DNA of 64,000 nucleotides from assembly GCA_943369485.1 (NCBI GenBank), contig CALRNH020000015.1:11192-75191 (forward strand), read 5' to 3'. Below the pieces are notes generated by a model. The model was not told the origin of the DNA and ran no database searches. It saw only the letters and a list, made by a program, of their open reading frames with translations. A program made the translations under genes and the position numbers. The stretch's first letter is position 1. Each line of letters opens with the position of its first letter. Source of the stretch: ATX-6F1 sp943369485. Its GTDB lineage: Bacteria; Cyanobacteriota; Cyanobacteriia; PCC-6307; Cyanobiaceae. Positions 62,630-64,000 of this stretch are shown here, in pieces.

Positions 62630-63808
62630 ATGCCCATGCTTCCCCCTGACACCACTGGCATCCAGCTGAGCCCCGACGAGGTGGCCCGCTTTTCTCGCCA
62701 TCTGATTCTTCCCGAGGTGGGACTGGAGGGCCAGAAGCGGCTCAAGGCCGCCTCGGTGCTGTGCGTGGGCACCGGTGGCCTGGGGTCACCGTTGCTGCTC
62801 TACCTGGCCGCCGCTGGCGTGGGCCGCATCGGCATCGTCGATTTCGACGTGGTGGACACCAGCAACCTGCAGCGTCAGGTGATCCACGGCACCAGCTGGG
62901 TGGGCAAGCCCAAGATCGAATCGGCCAAGCACCGCATCCACGAGATCAACCCCCACTGCCAGGTTGATCTCTACGAAACGGCGCTCACCAGCGAGAACGC
63001 CCTGGAGATCATCCGCCCCTACGACATCGTCTGTGACGGCACCGACAACTTCCCCACCCGCTACCTGGTCAACGACGCCTGCGTGCTGCTGGGCAAGCCG
63101 AACGTCTACGGCTCGATCTTCCGCTTCGAAGGCCAGGCCACGGTGTTCAACCTCGATGCGAACAGTCCCAACTACCGCGACCTGTTCCCCGAGCCGCCGC
63201 CGCCGGGTCTGGTGCCCTCCTGCGCCGAAGGTGGTGTGGTGGGTGTGCTGCCGGGGATCATCGGACTGATCCAGGCCACCGAAACGATCAAGATCCTCAC
63301 CGGCATCGGAACCACCCTCAGCGGCCGGTTGCTGTTGTTCGATGCCCTGCAGATGAAGTTCCGCGAACTCAAGCTGCGGCCGAGCCCTGAGCGTCCGGTG
63401 ATCGAGAAACTGATTGATTATCAGGAGTTCTGCGGGGTGGGCGGCACAGCGCCGGGCCAGGAGGAGGCGGGCTCCCTTGAGGCGATCAGCGTGATTGAGC
63501 TCAAGCGTCTGCTGGATGGCGACCGCAGCGAGGTGCTGCTTCTGGATGTTCGCAACCCCCCTGAGGTGGCGATCGCCGCGATCGATGGTGCCATGCTGAT
63601 TCCCCTCGATCAGATTGAGGGGGGCCAGGCGATCGAGCAGGTGCGCGAGCTGGCCAAGGGCAAGCGGCTTTATGTGCACTGCAAGATGGGTGGCCGCTCC
63701 GCCAAGGCCCTGATCGCCCTGGGGCGCCATGGCATCACCGGGGTGAACGTGAGCGGTGGCATCGACGCCTGGAGCCAGGAGGTGGATCCCACGGTTTCGC
63801 GCTACTGA
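62630..63808 (+). CDS. moeB: MoeB/ThiF-type E1 enzyme with rhodanese domain
   Basis: 392 residues. The N-terminal E1 domain adenylates the C-terminal glycine of a MoaD/ThiS-like protein: GTGGLGSPLLLYLAAAG (47-52 loop), DFDVVDTSNLQRQVIH and GIIGLIQATETIKILTGIG. The C-terminal rhodanese domain has the persulfide Cys351 in VHCKMGGRS. The two CxxC zinc pairs of E. coli MoeB are missing (NYRDLF replaces CYRC), as in several cyanobacterial MoeBs I recall. It probably supplies sulfur for molybdopterin, thiamine or cysteine-type pathways. Confidence 0.88.
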   Translation: MPMLPPDTTGIQLSPDEVARFSRHLILPEVGLEGQKRLKAASVLCVGTGGLGSPLLLYLAAAGVGRIGIVDFDVVDTSNLQRQVIHGTSWVGKPKIESAKHRIHEINPHCQVDLYETALTSENALEIIRPYDIVCDGTDNFPTRYLVNDACVLLGKPNVYGSIFRFEGQATVFNLDANSPNYRDLFPEPPPPGLVPSCAEGGVVGVLPGIIGLIQATETIKILTGIGTTLSGRLLLFDALQMKFRELKLRPSPERPVIEKLIDYQEFCGVGGTAPGQEEAGSLEAISVIELKRLLDGDRSEVLLLDVRNPPEVAIAAIDGAMLIPLDQIEGGQAIEQVRELAKGKRLYVHCKMGGRSAKALIALGRHGITGVNVSGGIDAWSQEVDPTVSRY

Positions 63809-63856
63809 GCCCCTTGCGCTCCTGGCGTGGCCAAGCCGAGGCCCGCCATCACCTAG

Positions 63857-64000
63857 GAGGCTGCTGAAAAACCAACCAAGCCGCGTGAGAATGGCCCAAC
63901 GGCACTGAGCGGATGCGCGGCCAGCAGGAGCGGACCGGTCCTCTGTTCTCCTACGTCTCCACTGAGGATCGAATCCCCAAGGGCCATCCCCTGCGGCAGG
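63857..64000 (+). mobile_element. Left end of an insertion sequence, cut by the window edge
   Basis: The terminal sequence begins near GAGGCTGCTGAAAAACC (63857 on), typical of IS5/IS1182-like left ends, with CTAG just outside (63853-63856), which could be the target duplication. A transposase start follows at 63913. The element sits 48 bp after moeB. The right end is not in the window, so family and completeness cannot be fixed. Confidence 0.7.
63913..64000 (+). CDS. Transposase, N-terminal fragment (window edge)
   Basis: The first 29 codons read MRGQQERTGPLFSYVSTEDR followed by IPKGHPLRQ. This motif (LFSY, R-P-x-HPLR) is the N-terminus of IS5/IS1182-like DDE transposases. The frame is open to the edge. 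Confidence 0.75.
   Translation, partial: MRGQQERTGPLFSYVSTEDRIPKGHPLRQ

Overview
The window is a GC-rich chromosomal segment of a unicellular cyanobacterium, most likely of the alpha-cyanobacterial (Synechococcus/Cyanobium) type. It carries photosystem I genes (psaA, psaB, psaI, psaL), a plastid-type EF-Tu of 409 residues, ndhN, ldpA, a myxoxanthophyll-type carotenoid desaturase (crtD), a large-subunit glutamate synthase of ferredoxin-dependent type, and several small cyanobacterial conserved proteins (DUF1997, DUF1815, DUF2839, CAAD). The species cannot be named from sequence alone.

Layout. 0-3.1 kb: DUF1997 protein, pheA, an MPBQ-methyltransferase-like gene and a LON-domain protein. 3.2-8.1 kb (minus): str operon rpsL-rpsG-fusA-tufA-rpsJ, preceded by an IscA-like gene. 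8.5-19.4 kb: a phosphodiester-glycosidase-domain protein, gltB, lipA, tRNA-Pro(CGG), a CbiG-CobJ fusion and a proline-rich exported protein. 19.9-24.4 kb: psaA-psaB, ended by a clear terminator. 24.5-25.0 kb: a decayed ABC-transporter binding-protein gene. 25.3-25.9 kb (minus): psaI-psaL. 26-32.5 kb: a cell-envelope group (family 2 glycosyltransferase, NlpC/P60 hydrolase, class-A beta-lactamase-like hydrolase, fused MurF-Alr), tRNA-Ser(GCT) and an HNH nuclease. 32.5-49.2 kb (minus): one long S10-spc-alpha cluster from rplC to rplQ that continues through truA, rplM, rpsI, rpmE and prfA; rpsJ is in the str operon and rpsN and rpmD are absent, as is usual in cyanobacteria. 49.7-64 kb: ndhN, ldpA, an R3H-type ATPase, tRNA-Gln(TTG), a HAD hydrolase, recA with a LexA box, DUF1815, DUF2839, a DinG-like protein, tyrA, crtD, a fructosamine-kinase-like gene, a CAAD protein, a JAMM metalloprotease, a MoeB-rhodanese protein, and the first ~144 bp of an insertion sequence at the right edge.

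Functionally this is mostly core genome: translation, secretion (secY), transcription (rpoA), photosystem I, nitrogen assimilation, aromatic amino acids, lipoate and corrinoid synthesis, and peptidoglycan. The accessory signals are the insertion sequence, the pseudogene and a short tandem repeat at 56.65 kb.

I found no clear candidate for a wholly new system. The best leads are the MurF-Alr fusion with Bacteroidetes-like sequence features, strong stem-loops placed between cistrons of the ribosomal operons (notably a terminator-like one between rplO and secY), a truA that lacks any ATG/GTG/TTG start ahead of its conserved N-terminus and may start on a CTG overlapping the rplQ stop, and a JAMM/E1/rhodanese gene pair.
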